Of a DNA stretch of 48,226 bases, positions 23,415-32,944 are shown in pieces. Source of the DNA: Bacteroidota bacterium (GTDB lineage Bacteria > Bacteroidota > Bacteroidia > Sphingobacteriales > Sphingobacteriaceae); NCBI GenBank assembly GCA_013288235.1, contig JABDCF010000018.1, positions 1 to 48,226 on the forward strand. The letters are read 5' to 3'. Both the position numbers and the translations under genes were made by a program. The notes beneath the pieces are model-generated. The model searched no databases. It saw only the letters and a list, made by a program, of their open reading frames with translations, and had not been told where the DNA came from. Position 1 is the stretch's first letter, and each line of letters begins with the position of its first letter.

Positions 23415-24656
23415 TTGAAAATACGTAAATGTTTGTTCGTTATAATAGCAGTTTTAAGTTTCTTAAAATCTTTTTCACAGCAGGCTCCGCCGATAATCAC
23501 AAATAGCCAGGCAATCGCTAACAGATCGGATGCGATGCTTGTTGATTCCTCAAAACAAAAAGATATTATCGACGTAATTCAAAAGATATTGGAGAACACA
23601 ACATCCCCCGAAAAACGAAAAATATCAAAAAAGGCCAATTTCTCAGTTATCCCATATGCCGGTTATACCCTATCAACAGGTTTTACAGCGGATATAAGCG
23701 GTAATGTAGGTTTTTATACAAGCCCTAGCCATCGGGAGAATCTATCTATATTTGCCGTAGATGTTGGGTACGATTCTAAAAGTCAGAAAACCTTCCTTAG
23801 CAGGTCTGAAATTTGGGCAAGTAGCAATAGTTATAAAATAGTGACGGACCTGCGTTGGCAAAGATACCCTACCGACACTTATGGCTTAGGTACTTTTACA
23901 ACGTTGGCCAATGACGATGATATCGACTTTAATTATATAAGGTTATATGAAACGGTGTTAAAAAAAATAGGCAGCGACTACTATGCGGGGATAGGTTATA
24001 ACCTGGATTATCATTATAATATTACGGCTACCGGTAACCCAGGAAACAGCGTCTCGGACTTTGAAAAATATGGACAAAGTTCCGGCTCAAGATCATCCGG
24101 AATTAATTTTGACTTTTTGTTCGATAACCGTAAAAATCCGCTAAACCCACTTTTCGGAACTTTCGCCAATATTGTTTTCCGGGAGAATCCGACATTTTTA
24201 GGTAGTAATGCCAACTGGCAATCTGTACTGGTTGATTTTAGAGAGTATATTAAATTATCGCCAACTTCAAATAATGTACTGGCTTTATGGAGCATTGCAG
24301 CATTCACTTCGGGCGACGTTCCTTATTTGGACCTGCCAGCTACCGGCTCGGATATGTACAACAATAGTGGAAGAGGATATGCAATTGGCAGGTTCAGGGG
24401 CAGGAATGAACTTTACCTTGAAGGCGAGTATAGATTTGGCATTACAAGGAACGGATTGCTCGGCGCGGTGCTTTTTGTTAATGGACAAAGTTTTCCCGGA
24501 TTGCAAAACAACACATTTGAAGGGGTAGCGCCGGCAGCGGGTACCGGTATAAGAATAAAAATAAACAAACATTCTAACTCTAATATCTGTATTGATTATG
24601 GTGTTGGAACAGGCGGATCGCACGGTTTCTTTGTAAACCTGGGCGAGGTGTTTTAA
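23415..24656 (+). CDS. Omp85/D15-like outer-membrane beta-barrel, copy 1
   Basis: A 413-aa protein. The TTG at 23415 is taken as start because it opens a good signal peptide (MKIRKCLFVIIAVLSFLKSFSQ) and there is no ATG nearby in frame. The mature part is barrel-like: SVIPYAGYTLSTGFTADISG, LDFLFDNRKNPLNPLFGTFANI-type strands, and ELYLEGEYRFGI near the end. This resembles the C-terminal surface-antigen domain of Omp85 proteins without POTRA repeats. The last residues (GEVF) end in Phe. A tandem paralogue follows at 24764. Substrate or partner unknown. Confidence 0.78.
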   Translation: MKIRKCLFVIIAVLSFLKSFSQQAPPIITNSQAIANRSDAMLVDSSKQKDIIDVIQKILENTTSPEKRKISKKANFSVIPYAGYTLSTGFTADISGNVGFYTSPSHRENLSIFAVDVGYDSKSQKTFLSRSEIWASSNSYKIVTDLRWQRYPTDTYGLGTFTTLANDDDIDFNYIRLYETVLKKIGSDYYAGIGYNLDYHYNITATGNPGNSVSDFEKYGQSSGSRSSGINFDFLFDNRKNPLNPLFGTFANIVFRENPTFLGSNANWQSVLVDFREYIKLSPTSNNVLALWSIAAFTSGDVPYLDLPATGSDMYNNSGRGYAIGRFRGRNELYLEGEYRFGITRNGLLGAVLFVNGQSFPGLQNNTFEGVAPAAGTGIRIKINKHSNSNICIDYGVGTGGSHGFFVNLGEVF

Positions 24657-24763
24657 TTGTTTAAATAAACGCAATCCATAGGTAAAATTTGGTCATATAG
24701 GAGGTAATATCATCATAATTTCAGAATCAACAACTTTATTTGTATACTAAATTTGAAGGCTTA

Positions 24764-25999
24764 TTGAAAACGATCAAATATTTATGCTTGATTATTGTTG
24801 TTTTTAGCCATTTAAAAGGCGAAGCACAAAGTGATACGTTATCGATACGTAAAAATGTTATCCCCGACAAAACAGCCGGGGCAGTAATTGATTCTTCAAA
24901 ACAGCGGGACGTTATCGATTTCCTGCAAAAGATTGTAAAAAAGGATGCTCCTGCTAATAGCAGGTTACATGCCAAAAAATTGGTCTTTTCGGTTGTACCT
25001 GCTGTTGGTTATTCCCTTACAACCGGGTTTGCGGCCGATATTACTGCTAACATGGCATTTTATACAAATGCAAATCATACCAACAATTTATCGGCAATTG
25101 ACCTTGAAACTGTTTATGATACCAAAAATCAAAAAATATTTGCCAGCCGGTCCGAAATTTGGTACGATAATAACAATTACAAATTAATTACTGACGTGCG
25201 TTGGGAAGAGTATCCGATAGATACTTATGGGTTGGGAACGTCATCAACAACGGCCACAACTAATCCGCTGGTGTATAATTATACAAGATTGTATGGCACG
25301 TTTTTTAAAAAAATAACTGGTGATAATTATATTGGGGTTGGATACAACCTCGACCATCATTATAATATTACACAAGCAGGCAACGCTAATAATACGGTCC
25401 CTGATTTTACCAAATATGGCTTCAATCCTACTTCCACATCTTCGGGCATTGTGCTCGACTTTTTATTCGACAACCGAAAAAACCCGATAAATCCGCTTAA
25501 TGGAGCTTACACTTCGATTATATACCGCGACAATTTTGCATTTTTAGGAAGCGATAGCCATTGGCAGGAACTATCGATGGACTTCCGGAAATATTTCAGA
25601 TTATCTCCCAATAACAATAATATATTGGCTTTGTGGAGTATCCTGGCATTTACCAATGGCAATGTGCCTTACCTTGATCTGCCGTATACTGCGTCAGATA
25701 CTTACAACAACAGCGGCCGAGGGTACCCTGAGCAAAGGTTCAGGGGAAAAAATGAACTTTATTTAGAAAGTGAATACCGTTTTGGTATAACTAATAATGG
25801 TTTGCTGGGCGGTGTGGTTTTTGCAAACGCCGAGAGTTTTTCGGAACTTCAGACCGACAGGTTCGAAAAAGTAGCGCCGGCTGCCGGCACCGGTTTACGG
25901 TTAAAGATCAACAAACATTCAAACACCAATGTTTGCCTTGATTATGCGTATGGCATTAATTCACACGGCATTTTTGTTAATTTAGGTGAGATGTTTTGA
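24764..25999 (+). CDS. Omp85/D15-like outer-membrane beta-barrel, copy 2
   Basis: A 411-aa paralogue of the preceding gene, closely similar along its length (FSVVPAVGYSLTTGFAADIT, DFLFDNRKNPINPLNGAYTS, ELYLESEYRFGITNNGLLGG). TTG at 24764 is preferred to an in-frame TTG at 24740 because it gives MKTIKYLCLIIVVFSHLKG, aligning with the signal peptide of copy 1. Both genes thus seem to use TTG. The spacing of 107 bp suggests a duplication that may still share a transcript. Confidence 0.78.
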   Translation: MKTIKYLCLIIVVFSHLKGEAQSDTLSIRKNVIPDKTAGAVIDSSKQRDVIDFLQKIVKKDAPANSRLHAKKLVFSVVPAVGYSLTTGFAADITANMAFYTNANHTNNLSAIDLETVYDTKNQKIFASRSEIWYDNNNYKLITDVRWEEYPIDTYGLGTSSTTATTNPLVYNYTRLYGTFFKKITGDNYIGVGYNLDHHYNITQAGNANNTVPDFTKYGFNPTSTSSGIVLDFLFDNRKNPINPLNGAYTSIIYRDNFAFLGSDSHWQELSMDFRKYFRLSPNNNNILALWSILAFTNGNVPYLDLPYTASDTYNNSGRGYPEQRFRGKNELYLESEYRFGITNNGLLGGVVFANAESFSELQTDRFEKVAPAAGTGLRLKINKHSNTNVCLDYAYGINSHGIFVNLGEMF

Positions 26000-26224
26000 T
26001 TTGGGATTTCGGATTGTTAATATTGGTTTTTACTATCTTTAAGTGCCCTTTTTTTAGTTAATGATGGTAAAATACAGCTTTATCTAATAAATTTATGTAG
26101 TACAATTGTCTACCGGCCAATAACGGTAGCACAGATAATACACGCATTCCCGGTTGATCATTTATACTTTTAATTCGTCATAAATTTCATTACAATTGCC
26201 CCTGGTTGCTATAAATAAATCCTT

Positions 26225-26554
26225 ATGCCTAAATATTGTTTGACCCTTGACCTGAAAGACGATCCGGCTTTAATTGCTGAATACGAAAAGTATCATATTA
26301 AGATATGGCCCGAGGTCCATCAAAGCATCACAGGCGCAGGTATTACCAATATGGAGATTTACCGTTATGATACCCGCCTGTTTATGATAATGGAAACGGA
26401 TGATACTTTTAGTTTTGAAAAAAAGGGCGTCGCGGATGCTGCCAACCCCAAAGTGCAGGAATGGGAAAACCTGATGTGGAAATACCAGCAACCACTTAAA
26501 AAGGCTATAAAAGGCGAAAAATGGGTTTTGATGAATAAGATTTTTCAATTATAA
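26225..26554 (+). CDS. L-rhamnose/L-fucose mutarotase (RhaM family)
   Basis: A 109-aa cytosolic dimeric alpha/beta barrel that interconverts sugar anomers. YEKYHIKIWPEV carries the catalytic His24, matching the RhaM motif, with IYRYDTRLFMIMETD and PKVQEWENLMWKYQQPL further on, as in the family. The next gene is an alpha-L-fucosidase, so L-fucose rather than L-rhamnose is the likely substrate; this is context, not sequence. It opens a five-gene sugar cluster on the plus strand. Confidence 0.88.
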   Translation: MPKYCLTLDLKDDPALIAEYEKYHIKIWPEVHQSITGAGITNMEIYRYDTRLFMIMETDDTFSFEKKGVADAANPKVQEWENLMWKYQQPLKKAIKGEKWVLMNKIFQL

Positions 26555-26677
26555 TTGTTGAAAAGACAGGAAAAGAAAAGTGTTTCGGGATAAAACAATA
26601 ACTTAGCTTTATCTTTCAATATCGATCTCGAATCCCGGCTCCTGGCTTGGTGATTTTCGAACCTAAAAAATAATGTC

Positions 26678-28039
26678 ATGCTTAAAAAAGTATTATTTCT
26701 GCTGGTTGGTTTAGGGTTTATCCTTTCGCCTGCTTTTTCGCAACAAAAAAGGATTGGCAACGAAACAGATGCGCAAAAACAAAAGCGCATGGAATGGTGG
26801 CAGGATGGCCGTTTCGGCATGTTTATCCATTTTGGACTTTACTCCGGCGCTGCAAGGCACGAATGGGTAAAACATAACGAGCACATGACCAATGAGGAAT
26901 ATCAAAAATATTTCGACCAGTTTAATCCAGACCTTTTTGATCCGGTAAAATGGGCGAAAGAAGCAAAAGCGGCAGGGATGAAATACGCGGTAATGACCAC
27001 CAAACACCACGAAGGTTTTTGTTTGTTCGATTCGAAATATACAGATTATAAAGCGACCAATACACACGCCAAACGTGATTTGGTGCGCGAATACGTGAAT
27101 GCTTTCCGCTCACAAGGGCTGAAAGTAGGATTTTATTATTCATTGCTCGATTGGCATCACCCTGATTATACCATGGACGATGCGCACCCGCTTACACAAG
27201 TGGATACCAGTGCAGCAAACTACAAACGCTTAAATAAAGGCCGCGACATGGCTAAATATCGCCAGTACATGCGCAACCAGATAACGGAATTGCTCACTAA
27301 CTATGGTAAAATTGATGTATTATGGCTGGATTGGTCGTGGGATAAAGGAGCGAAGCATGGTAAAGGGGCAGATGATTGGGGCTCGGTTGAGTTGTTAAAG
27401 CTGGTTAGAAAACTGCAACCCGGTATCATTGTAAATAACAGGCTTGGCCTTTACGATTATAAAGATGGCGGCGATTTTGAAACACCCGAACAGGTAAGCA
27501 CGTCGGAACTGGCAAAATACAAAGGAAGAACCTGGGAAACATGCCAGACGTTTTCGGGATCATGGGGTTATTATCGCGACGAAAACAGCTGGAAAACACA
27601 TCGCCAATTGCTTGACTTGTTAATTACTTCGGTAAGCAATGGTGGCAACCTGATACTGAATGTTGGCCCAACTGGTCGCGGTGAATTTGACTACAGGGCT
27701 ACCCGTGCACTGGACAGTCTGTCGTACTGGATGCATGCCAATAATGTTTCTATTTACAATTGCACCTATGCCCCGGCAACTTTTACTGTTCCGGCAGGCG
27801 ATAAGCTTACCTATAATAAAATCAACGGGCGGTTATACGTCCATCTGTTCAATTACCCGGATGATGGAAAAATAACGCTGCCGGGTTATAAAGGAAAAAT
27901 AAAATACGCACAGTTTTTGAATGATCATTCGGAACTTATTTATAAGCCATCAGCTGATAATAAAAATGATTTGGTATTAACCGTGCCAACAAAAAAACCA
28001 CCGTATGAAATACCTGTAGTTGAACTAACGCTCCAATAA
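26678..28039 (+). CDS. Alpha-L-fucosidase, glycoside hydrolase family 29
   Basis: A 453-aa secreted exo-fucosidase with signal peptide MLKKVLFLLVGLGFILSPAFS. The TIM barrel begins WWQDGRFGMFIHFGLYSG, continues with MTTKHHEGFCLFDS and GFYYSLLDWHHPDY, and has the nucleophile Asp218 in VLWLDWSW. VNNRLG and the GNLILNVGPTGRG motif near residue 325 are typical of GH29. The protein ends after a small beta-sandwich. It releases L-fucose in the periplasm. The downstream genes look like oxidative L-fucose catabolism. Confidence 0.95.
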   Translation: MLKKVLFLLVGLGFILSPAFSQQKRIGNETDAQKQKRMEWWQDGRFGMFIHFGLYSGAARHEWVKHNEHMTNEEYQKYFDQFNPDLFDPVKWAKEAKAAGMKYAVMTTKHHEGFCLFDSKYTDYKATNTHAKRDLVREYVNAFRSQGLKVGFYYSLLDWHHPDYTMDDAHPLTQVDTSAANYKRLNKGRDMAKYRQYMRNQITELLTNYGKIDVLWLDWSWDKGAKHGKGADDWGSVELLKLVRKLQPGIIVNNRLGLYDYKDGGDFETPEQVSTSELAKYKGRTWETCQTFSGSWGYYRDENSWKTHRQLLDLLITSVSNGGNLILNVGPTGRGEFDYRATRALDSLSYWMHANNVSIYNCTYAPATFTVPAGDKLTYNKINGRLYVHLFNYPDDGKITLPGYKGKIKYAQFLNDHSELIYKPSADNKNDLVLTVPTKKPPYEIPVVELTLQ

Positions 28040-28086
28040 TACTTGGTGCTTATTCGTTTTAACTGAGGATTGAAATAAAATTACTA

Positions 28087-29748
28087 ATGCCATTAAAGAA
28101 ACAACAATTTTTAAGAATCCACCCGCATGATAATGTACTCGTTGCCCTGCAGGACCTTGAAGCCGGAGCCGTCATCAATTTTGAGGGCGATATATTTACA
28201 TTAACCAGCAATGTTGCGGCTAAACACAAGTTCAGTTTAACTAATCTGCAAGCAGGCGACGAGATTTTGATGTACGGTGTCCTGGTAGGCAAGGCTACGC
28301 AGCCCATCCCGAAAGGCGGCCCAATCAGTACACAATCTGTTCATCATGCGTCCGGTGAATTTCATTTGGGAAAACGAAAGACGGCATGGCATAAACCGGA
28401 TACAAGCAAATTTGAGGGCAGGACTTTTATGGGTTACCACCGTGCTGATGGCTCTGTGGGTACAGGCAATTATTGGATAGTGATCCCTTTGGTTTTTTGT
28501 GAGAACAGGAATATCAATGTGTTAAAAGAAGCCCTGACAGAGAAGCTGGGCTATAAGAAAGCCAAGAGCTATGAGGCGGATGTAGACCAGCTGATCAGCC
28601 TTTACCAGGCTGGCAAATCGGTTCATGAAATTATTAATACGGATATCCAGGCTTCTCCCGACAAAGCAAAATCAAACCGCTTGTTTAAAAATATCGATGG
28701 GATCAAATTCCTCACCCACGATATGGGCTGCGGCTGTACCCGATCGGACGCACGCACCCTATGCGGGCTGATAGCAGGATATATTACTAACCCCAACGTT
28801 GCCGGTGCTACCATTTTAAGCCTTGGCTGCCAGAATGCGCAGGTAAGCATCTTACAGGAGGAAATACAATTACGTGATGCCAGTTTCAGCAAACCATTGG
28901 TGATACTTGAGCAGCAAAAAACCGGGACAGAAGCCGAACTGATGCAACAGGCTTTAAAGCAAACTTTCGCTGGGCTGGTAAAAGCAAACGCAACCGAAAG
29001 GCAGCCTGCTCCCTTGTCCAAACTGTGCATCGGTTTGGAATGTGGCGGTTCCGATGGTTTTTCGGGCATTTCTGCTAACCCGGCTTTGGGTTATGTTTCA
29101 GATTTGCTGGTATCCATGGGAGGGTCGGTCATTTTATCCGAATTTCCCGAACTATGCGGCGTAGAGCAGGAGTTAAGCGACCGCTGTGTGGATGAAGAAA
29201 AGGCCAACTACTTTATGCAATTGATGACCACCTACAATGCCCGGGCGGAAGCGGATGGTTCAGGGTTTTATGCCAACCCGTCGCCGGGTAATATCAGGGA
29301 TGGGCTGATCACGGATGCCATTAAATCAGCAGGGGCGGCCAAAAAAGGCGGTACTTCGCCGGTAGCTGATGTATTGGATTACCCGCAGAAAGTAACCAAA
29401 AGCGGGCTCAACCTGCTTTGTACACCCGGCAGCGATGTTGAAAGCACCACCGCAGAGGTAGGGTCAGGCGCAACAGTGGTTTTGTTTACCACTGGTTTGG
29501 GTACACCGACAGGTAACCCGGTTACGCCCGTTATAAAACTATCGACCAATACAACTACGGCTATAAAAATGCCCGATATTATCGATATCAATTGCGGCAC
29601 TGTTATAGAAGGCGAGGAAACTATACAGCAGGCTGGGGAAAGGATACTGGATTATGTGATACAGGTAGCCAGCGGCGAAGTTGAACCGAAAGCCGTTCAA
29701 TTGGGGCAGGATGACTGGATACCGTGGAAGAGGGGAATATCTTTGTGA
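28087..29748 (+). CDS. UxaA-family sugar-acid dehydratase (altronate dehydratase-like, probable L-fuconate dehydratase)
   Basis: A 553-aa cytosolic protein with an N-terminal SAF domain (residues 1-75, IHPHDNVLVALQDLEAGAVI) fused to the altronate/galactarate dehydratase core, which contains GYHRADGSVGTGNYWIVIP, HDMGCGC, GCGCTRSD and GLECGGSDGFSGISANPALG. These are iron-dependent sugar-acid dehydratases. Its position between alpha-L-fucosidase and SDR/FAH genes suggests that it dehydrates L-fuconate to 2-keto-3-deoxy-L-fuconate; altronate would be the family default. Length fits the full two-part form. Confidence 0.88.
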   Translation: MPLKKQQFLRIHPHDNVLVALQDLEAGAVINFEGDIFTLTSNVAAKHKFSLTNLQAGDEILMYGVLVGKATQPIPKGGPISTQSVHHASGEFHLGKRKTAWHKPDTSKFEGRTFMGYHRADGSVGTGNYWIVIPLVFCENRNINVLKEALTEKLGYKKAKSYEADVDQLISLYQAGKSVHEIINTDIQASPDKAKSNRLFKNIDGIKFLTHDMGCGCTRSDARTLCGLIAGYITNPNVAGATILSLGCQNAQVSILQEEIQLRDASFSKPLVILEQQKTGTEAELMQQALKQTFAGLVKANATERQPAPLSKLCIGLECGGSDGFSGISANPALGYVSDLLVSMGGSVILSEFPELCGVEQELSDRCVDEEKANYFMQLMTTYNARAEADGSGFYANPSPGNIRDGLITDAIKSAGAAKKGGTSPVADVLDYPQKVTKSGLNLLCTPGSDVESTTAEVGSGATVVLFTTGLGTPTGNPVTPVIKLSTNTTTAIKMPDIIDINCGTVIEGEETIQQAGERILDYVIQVASGEVEPKAVQLGQDDWIPWKRGISL

Positions 29749-29833
29749 TTTCGGATTTTGGATTTACGATTTCGGATTTAATTATTTTTACTTTTTAGCT
29801 TTTGGCTAATACTTGCAAGGCGGCACCATTCTT

Positions 29834-30598
29834 ATGTTTAAACTAACCAATAAATCAGCAATAATAACCGGCGGAGGAAGCGGCATAGGAAAGGCCATGG
29901 CTATCCTTTTTGCAAAACAGGGCGCCGAAGTGCATATCATCGAACTAAATAATGATGCAGCAGCAGAAACTGTTAACGAAATAACCGCATCCGGCGGCAA
30001 AGGTTTCGGCCATGCCTGCGATGTAAGTCAACAGGGGCAGGTTGTCGACATCATCAATAAAATAGGTAAAATTGATATCCTGGTAAACAACGCAGGCATT
30101 GCCCACATCGGCCGTGCCGATAATACCAGTGAAGCGGATTTTGACCGGATCTATAATGTGAACATCAAAGGGGTTTACAATTGCCTGTTCGCAGCCATCC
30201 CATTGATGAAAGCCAATAAGGGCGGCGTAATTTTAAATACAGCATCCATAGCGGCCAGCGTGGGTATTGTAGATAGGTTTGCCTATTCGACCAGCAAGGG
30301 CGCTATCCATGCCATGACTTTATCTGTTGCGCGGGATTACCTGCATGATGGTATTCGTTGCAACAGCATCAGTCCGGCGCGGGTGCATACGCCTTTTGTG
30401 GATGGCTTTATAGCCAAAAATTATGCTGGCAAGGAAGCTGAGATATTTGAAAAACTCTCCAAATCGCAGCCGATAGGTCGCATGGGGCAGCCGGAAGAAG
30501 TAGCTGCGCTGGCTTTATATCTTTGCTCGGACGAAGCAGGATTTATAACCGGCACTGATTACCCGATTGACGGCGGGTTTATTACTTTGAATAATTGA
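29834..30598 (+). CDS. Short-chain dehydrogenase (SDR), probable fucose-pathway oxidoreductase
   Basis: A 254-aa NAD(P)-dependent oxidoreductase. The ATG at 29834 (MFKLTNKSAIITGGGSGIG) is preferred over the in-frame TTG at 29813. The nucleotide-binding motif TGGGSGIG is at 12-19, NNAG near 85-88, and the catalytic Ser138, Tyr151 and Lys155 (YSTSK) are present. Context suggests it oxidises L-fucose or 2-keto-3-deoxy-L-fuconate; sequence alone cannot choose. Low-complexity TTCGGATT words fill the gaps on both sides. Confidence 0.9.
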   Translation: MFKLTNKSAIITGGGSGIGKAMAILFAKQGAEVHIIELNNDAAAETVNEITASGGKGFGHACDVSQQGQVVDIINKIGKIDILVNNAGIAHIGRADNTSEADFDRIYNVNIKGVYNCLFAAIPLMKANKGGVILNTASIAASVGIVDRFAYSTSKGAIHAMTLSVARDYLHDGIRCNSISPARVHTPFVDGFIAKNYAGKEAEIFEKLSKSQPIGRMGQPEEVAALALYLCSDEAGFITGTDYPIDGGFITLNN

Positions 30599-30676
30599 AG
30601 GAAGAATTTCGGATTTCGGAATTTTGATTTCGGATTTGGAATTAAGAGACGATAATATCATAACAACAATAAAAAC

Positions 30677-31522
30677 ATGAAGCTTATACGATTTGGTGAA
30701 CCGGGAAAAGAAAAAACCGGTGTGATTGTGAACGACAAAAAATATGATACCTCAGCATTTGGCGAAGACTATGGGGAAACTTTTTTTGAGAACGATGGGT
30801 TAAATCGTTTAAGCGATTTTATTGAAGGAAATTTACTTCCCGAAATAGATGATGACGTAAGGTTAGGCTGTCCGCTTGCCCGATCTTCAAAAATTGTATG
30901 TATCGGCCTCAACTATGTTGATCACGCTAAGGAAACCAATGCAACGCCGCCAACCGAGCCAGTGATCTTTATGAAATCAACTACGGCCATCGTTGGGCCC
31001 AATGATAACATCATCATTCCGAAAAACTCCGTAAAAACCGACTGGGAAGTGGAACTGGCCGTTGTGATCGGCAAAAAAGCAAGCTATGTAGATGAAACTG
31101 ACGCGATGGACTACGTTGCCGGTTATGTGCTGCATAATGACGTATCCGAACGTGAGTTCCAGATTGAACGGGGCGGTACGTGGGACAAAGGTAAAGGCTG
31201 CGATACCTTTGCGCCTATCGGGCCATTTTTCGCTACAAAAGACGAAATTGCTAATCCGCATAACCTGCGTTTATGGTTAAAAGTAAACGGCAAAATCATG
31301 CAGGACGGCACCACCGCCAATTTCATTTTTAATTTACCCACGCTGGTATCCTACACCAGCCAGTTTATGACATTATTGCCCGGCGATATAATCTCCACAG
31401 GCACCCCCGCAGGTGTGGCCCTTGGCATGAAACCGCCTGTTTACCTTAAAGCGGGGGATGTGATTGAGTTGGGAATAGATGGGTTGGGTGAAGCAAGGCA
31501 GGTGCTGAAAGCTTATGAATAG
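30677..31522 (+). CDS. FAH-family hydrolase, probable 2,4-diketo-3-deoxy-L-fuconate hydrolase
   Basis: A 281-aa cytosolic metal-dependent C-C bond hydrolase. The FAH core contains IVCIGLNYVDHAKETN, VIFMKSTTAIVGPNDNI, the Glu-x-Glu metal site in DWEVELAVVIG, and TPAGVALGMKPP near the end. Bacterial members with this N-terminal extension cleave the diketo acid in the nonphosphorylated L-fucose or L-rhamnose pathways. Being last in the fucose cluster supports that role. Related acylpyruvases are the main alternative. Confidence 0.9.
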   Translation: MKLIRFGEPGKEKTGVIVNDKKYDTSAFGEDYGETFFENDGLNRLSDFIEGNLLPEIDDDVRLGCPLARSSKIVCIGLNYVDHAKETNATPPTEPVIFMKSTTAIVGPNDNIIIPKNSVKTDWEVELAVVIGKKASYVDETDAMDYVAGYVLHNDVSEREFQIERGGTWDKGKGCDTFAPIGPFFATKDEIANPHNLRLWLKVNGKIMQDGTTANFIFNLPTLVSYTSQFMTLLPGDIISTGTPAGVALGMKPPVYLKAGDVIELGIDGLGEARQVLKAYE

Positions 31523-31551
31523 TTTTGATGTCTGCTACCTGGTCCAGTATA

Positions 31552-32250
31552 TTATTTGACTATAACTGATCTGAACGCTGTAATGTATTTATTAATATAT
31601 TCAGCTTTCGATTTGGATTTGTATTGCATAATAAACCTTGGATGTTCCAAAGCTATAATGTTTTTGAAGAAGCCTTGTTCAGTATTTAATCTGCGCAGAA
31701 ACTTTTCGTTTTTGCCATTTCCAAAGCAAAAACAAGTATCGGTATCAACACCGAATGCAATTTGCTTTTTAATATTTTCGATAATATAATCGTAAACCGA
31801 GGCGGTTAATTCTTTGCTATCATAGTAATTGTAATTTACTTCTTTGCCATTTTTTGCGGTGGCTGTAAAACCTAAAGGGAAAATAGAATGGATATAAAAA
31901 TGCTTGTAAAAGTTGTACACCCCGCCATAAGCATCAATAACCTCATAAACAAAAACTGATGATGGCTCATGAGTTTCCTTGCCCTCATAATTGATTCGGC
32001 ATACTGATTTTAGCCGTTTCGAATCTGTAAACGGGATACCTGTTACACCAGCGCCAAACCTGCCGGGATTAATACCAAGGATTAGGTGCCGTTTGTCATC
32101 ATCGTTATAAAATTTCTTATAAAACTGTTCCATTAAAATATTAACCTGCGGGTTTTCTTTAAATGGGTTCATGATGTGGATACCGGCCGGAAGGGCACCT
32201 TCAAAATCTAACTGCTTGTTAAATTGAATTACTTTATCTGCAAAAGTCAT
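31552..32250 (-). CDS. SMUG2-like uracil-DNA glycosylase (DUF4918 family)
   Basis: A 232-aa protein. Motif I is LGINPGRFGAG (residues 58-68), the glycosylase catalytic loop, and motif II is the EHPRFIMQY segment near the C-terminus. GIPFTDSKRL and IHSIFPLGF lie between as in Bacteroidota SMUG2 proteins. These remove uracil and related bases from DNA. It is convergent with the FAH gene and unrelated to the neighbours. Confidence 0.88.
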   Translation of the reverse strand: MTFADKVIQFNKQLDFEGALPAGIHIMNPFKENPQVNILMEQFYKKFYNDDDKRHLILGINPGRFGAGVTGIPFTDSKRLKSVCRINYEGKETHEPSSVFVYEVIDAYGGVYNFYKHFYIHSIFPLGFTATAKNGKEVNYNYYDSKELTASVYDYIIENIKKQIAFGVDTDTCFCFGNGKNEKFLRRLNTEQGFFKNIIALEHPRFIMQYKSKSKAEYINKYITAFRSVIVK

Positions 32251-32317
32251 GGCGGTTTAATTGCCAGTAAAACTATTACTAACAATTCGGATATATCCAA
32301 TTTTATCCAATAAAACT

Positions 32318-32944
32318 CTATGGCAACAATGGCTTGCCATCAAAAGTGGCTGATTTTAATGTTTTTTCGGCAGCGGTAACAGCTTGGGGGGACAGCGCTG
32401 CGTAATTAAGGGATTCGCAATATTTTTGCCCGTCGTGGATATCCCACCAAAGCATTGTGATTAATTTTTCAGCTCTTTGGCGGCTTCTTCCATCATAGTT
32501 TTGCTCTTTGTATATTAGTATGCGGGTGACACCAGCAATTGGGTGGGTGTCTTTTGTATTAGGCTTACTGGCTACCTCTGCACTCGGGCAAACAGGAACA
32601 AGGAGTACATCAGCTCCTATTTTTTTCGTTTGCTTATTATTCAATAAGGTGTCTATCACAGCAAAATCTATATTTTTATTGACTAATCCCATAATACCAC
32701 GTTGCGAACCGATAGATTGGTAATTCACTCTTATTTTGTTGTTTTTGCCATATTCAGCAAAGAGTTTTGAAAACAAAGCGTACACGGAATTAGTTCCAGC
32801 CCCTAAAAGGATGTTTGAATTTGAATTTAAACCGAAAGAGTTCATTTTTGAAGTGTCGCCCCCCAATTTATTGGTATTGCCGTTGCACCCAGCAAAGTAC
32901 ATTAAGGTCCCGAAGCAAATGGCAACGTGCTTTAATTTTATCAT
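32318..32944 (-). CDS. PstS-like lipoprotein lacking the central domain
   Basis: A 208-aa lipoprotein; the ATG at 32944 is chosen because it starts MIKLKHVAICFGTLMYFAGC, with Cys20 in the lipobox. The N-terminal part matches phosphate-binding PstS (LLGAGTNSVYALFSKLFAEY, VNYQSIGSQRGIMGL, IDFAVIDTLL). The C-terminal part matches the end of Bacteroidota PstS (HPIAGVTRILIYKEQNY, MLWWDIHDGQKY, LNYAALSP, FDGKPLL). About 120-130 residues between them, including the second lobe with its phosphate-binding Ser-Gly-Thr loop, are absent. The join falls near VCPSAEVASKPNTKDT. Either a degenerate gene or a reshaped ligand-free protein. No pst transport genes are near. Confidence 0.7.
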   Translation of the reverse strand: MIKLKHVAICFGTLMYFAGCNGNTNKLGGDTSKMNSFGLNSNSNILLGAGTNSVYALFSKLFAEYGKNNKIRVNYQSIGSQRGIMGLVNKNIDFAVIDTLLNNKQTKKIGADVLLVPVCPSAEVASKPNTKDTHPIAGVTRILIYKEQNYDGRSRQRAEKLITMLWWDIHDGQKYCESLNYAALSPQAVTAAEKTLKSATFDGKPLLP

